Origin: Sipunculus nudus
Lineage: Eukaryota; Annelida; Sipuncula; Golfingiida; Sipunculidae
Assembly: GCA_026874595.1 (NCBI GenBank)
Contig: CM049309.1
Span: 95,440,723 to 95,504,722, forward strand
Direction of reading: 5' to 3'
Length of the DNA stretch: 64,000 bases
Part shown: in pieces, positions 63,341 to 64,000 of the stretch
Numbering within the stretch: position 1 is the first letter of the stretch
Layout of the letters: each line of letters begins with the position of its first letter
Notes under the pieces: generated by a model
Database searches by the model: none
Seen by the model: the letters and a program-made list of their open reading frames with translations, nothing else
What the model was told of the DNA's origin: nothing
Program-made: the position numbers and the translations under genes

Positions 63341-63840
63341 CTGGACTTTGGCAACTGGAAGATGGCAAAAATTACTCCAATATACAAGTAATCTTGAAGT
63401 ATTAATTGGACGCTATTAATTATAGACCAACATCAGTTATAGGTCTCATTTCCGAGATTTTTGAGTCATACAAAAAGAAACTCTTGATGTTTTGATGTGT
63501 TTTACTGCTCACAGGCTTCTTTCTGATAGACAATCACTATACATACCGCACAGGTCAACGACGACCTGCTTTACATATACAATGGTTAATGACTGGCTCG
63601 TTCCTAAAAAAACAAACACAAGATCACTGCTGCCTGTGTACTTGATATAGAGAAAGATTTTGATTGCTTAGACTACTCTGTCATACTCCGTTATCTAAGT
63701 AAGTATGGCATTTGCGGGAAGGAACTTTTCTGGTTTCAGTCTTTGAATAATATGATTAAAGTTGTCAAAAGTAATAATATGCTCTCTACACCCAAAACAT
63801 AGGGGCCCAATAGGGAACCATCATAGGATAGGTATATTGG
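63340..63840 (+). pseudogene. Decayed non-LTR retrotransposon, reverse transcriptase N-terminal half
   Basis: Read across several frame breaks, the plus strand gives successive reverse-transcriptase blocks: WKMAKITPIYK (near 63360), YRPTSVIGLISEIFES (near 63423), ACVLDIEKDFDCLDYSVIL (catalytic block with the first Asp, about 63630-63690), and YGICGKELFWFQSL (about 63705-63750), then a degraded GPNREPS at the place of the usual GTPQGS. Stops and frameshifts show it is dead. Its YxDD part lies beyond the recognisable end, so it is a different fragment from the one at 41.3 kb. Confidence 0.8.
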
Positions 63841-64000
63841 GTCTTGTCTTGTGTCTTGTCTTGTCTTAAAATCTATCTATCTATCTCTTTCTCTCTCTCT
63901 TTCCCTCCCTATCTTAATCTTAAATATCTATCCTAATCTGAGCTATCTATCTAATCTAAATAAGATGAATCTATCTTATCTTAGCTTTAGCTATATCTTA
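63835..64000 (+). repeat. Simple repeats (TTGTC)n and (TATC)n
   Basis: GTCTTGTCTTGTGTCTTGTC is followed by CTATCTATCTATCTC, CTCTCTCT and imperfect ATCT/TATC runs up to the window end. Confidence 0.85.

Overview
The window reads as eukaryotic nuclear DNA from an invertebrate animal, most likely a mollusc or another lophotrochozoan. This is inferred from GT-AG introns, animal-type receptor genes, AT-rich non-coding DNA, a very large satellite, degenerate non-LTR retrotransposons and dispersed repeats carrying TGACCT strings. The species is not identified. Only two host genes are supported. One is an intact LRR-Ig cell-surface protein at 369-2084. The other is the 5' part of a class A GPCR, possibly an opsin of the RGR/retinochrome/peropsin group, with exons at 42998-43115 and 45672-45855. 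Its third and later exons were not found.

Layout: 1-368 is an intron end plus 5' UTR. The LRR-Ig gene follows, and its 3' half, 3' flank and the start of the satellite (1307-3123) are tandemly duplicated at 3124-5057, leaving a headless gene copy with one cysteine changed to arginine. A satellite then runs, with interruptions, to about 42430. It has a short inverted start, a zone of roughly 30-bp monomers (to about 5.9 kb), and a long zone of 64-bp dimers made of a 30-bp and a 34-bp monomer. The dimers are organised into larger reused blocks, including a near-perfect 1791-bp tandem duplication. A 1805-bp non-autonomous DNA transposon (32313-34117) and a reverse-transcriptase fragment (about 41306-42303) sit inside the array.

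From 46 to 56 kb, apparently within intron 2 of the GPCR, lies a cluster of tandem and dispersed repeats. They carry eleven same-orientation CTCF-like motifs, several X-box (RFX-like) palindromes and many TGACCT direct repeats of nuclear-receptor type. A 27-bp minisatellite of about 40 copies follows (55696-56783). The last 7 kb is AT-rich DNA with diverged tandem repeats, ending in another decayed reverse-transcriptase fragment and simple repeats.

Nothing shows the two genes working together. The main biology is repeat architecture: birth of a dimeric satellite next to a gene, partial gene duplication carried with it, nested transposition, and a repeat family loaded with regulatory-type motifs. 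All similarity calls come from reading the sequence; no database search was run.
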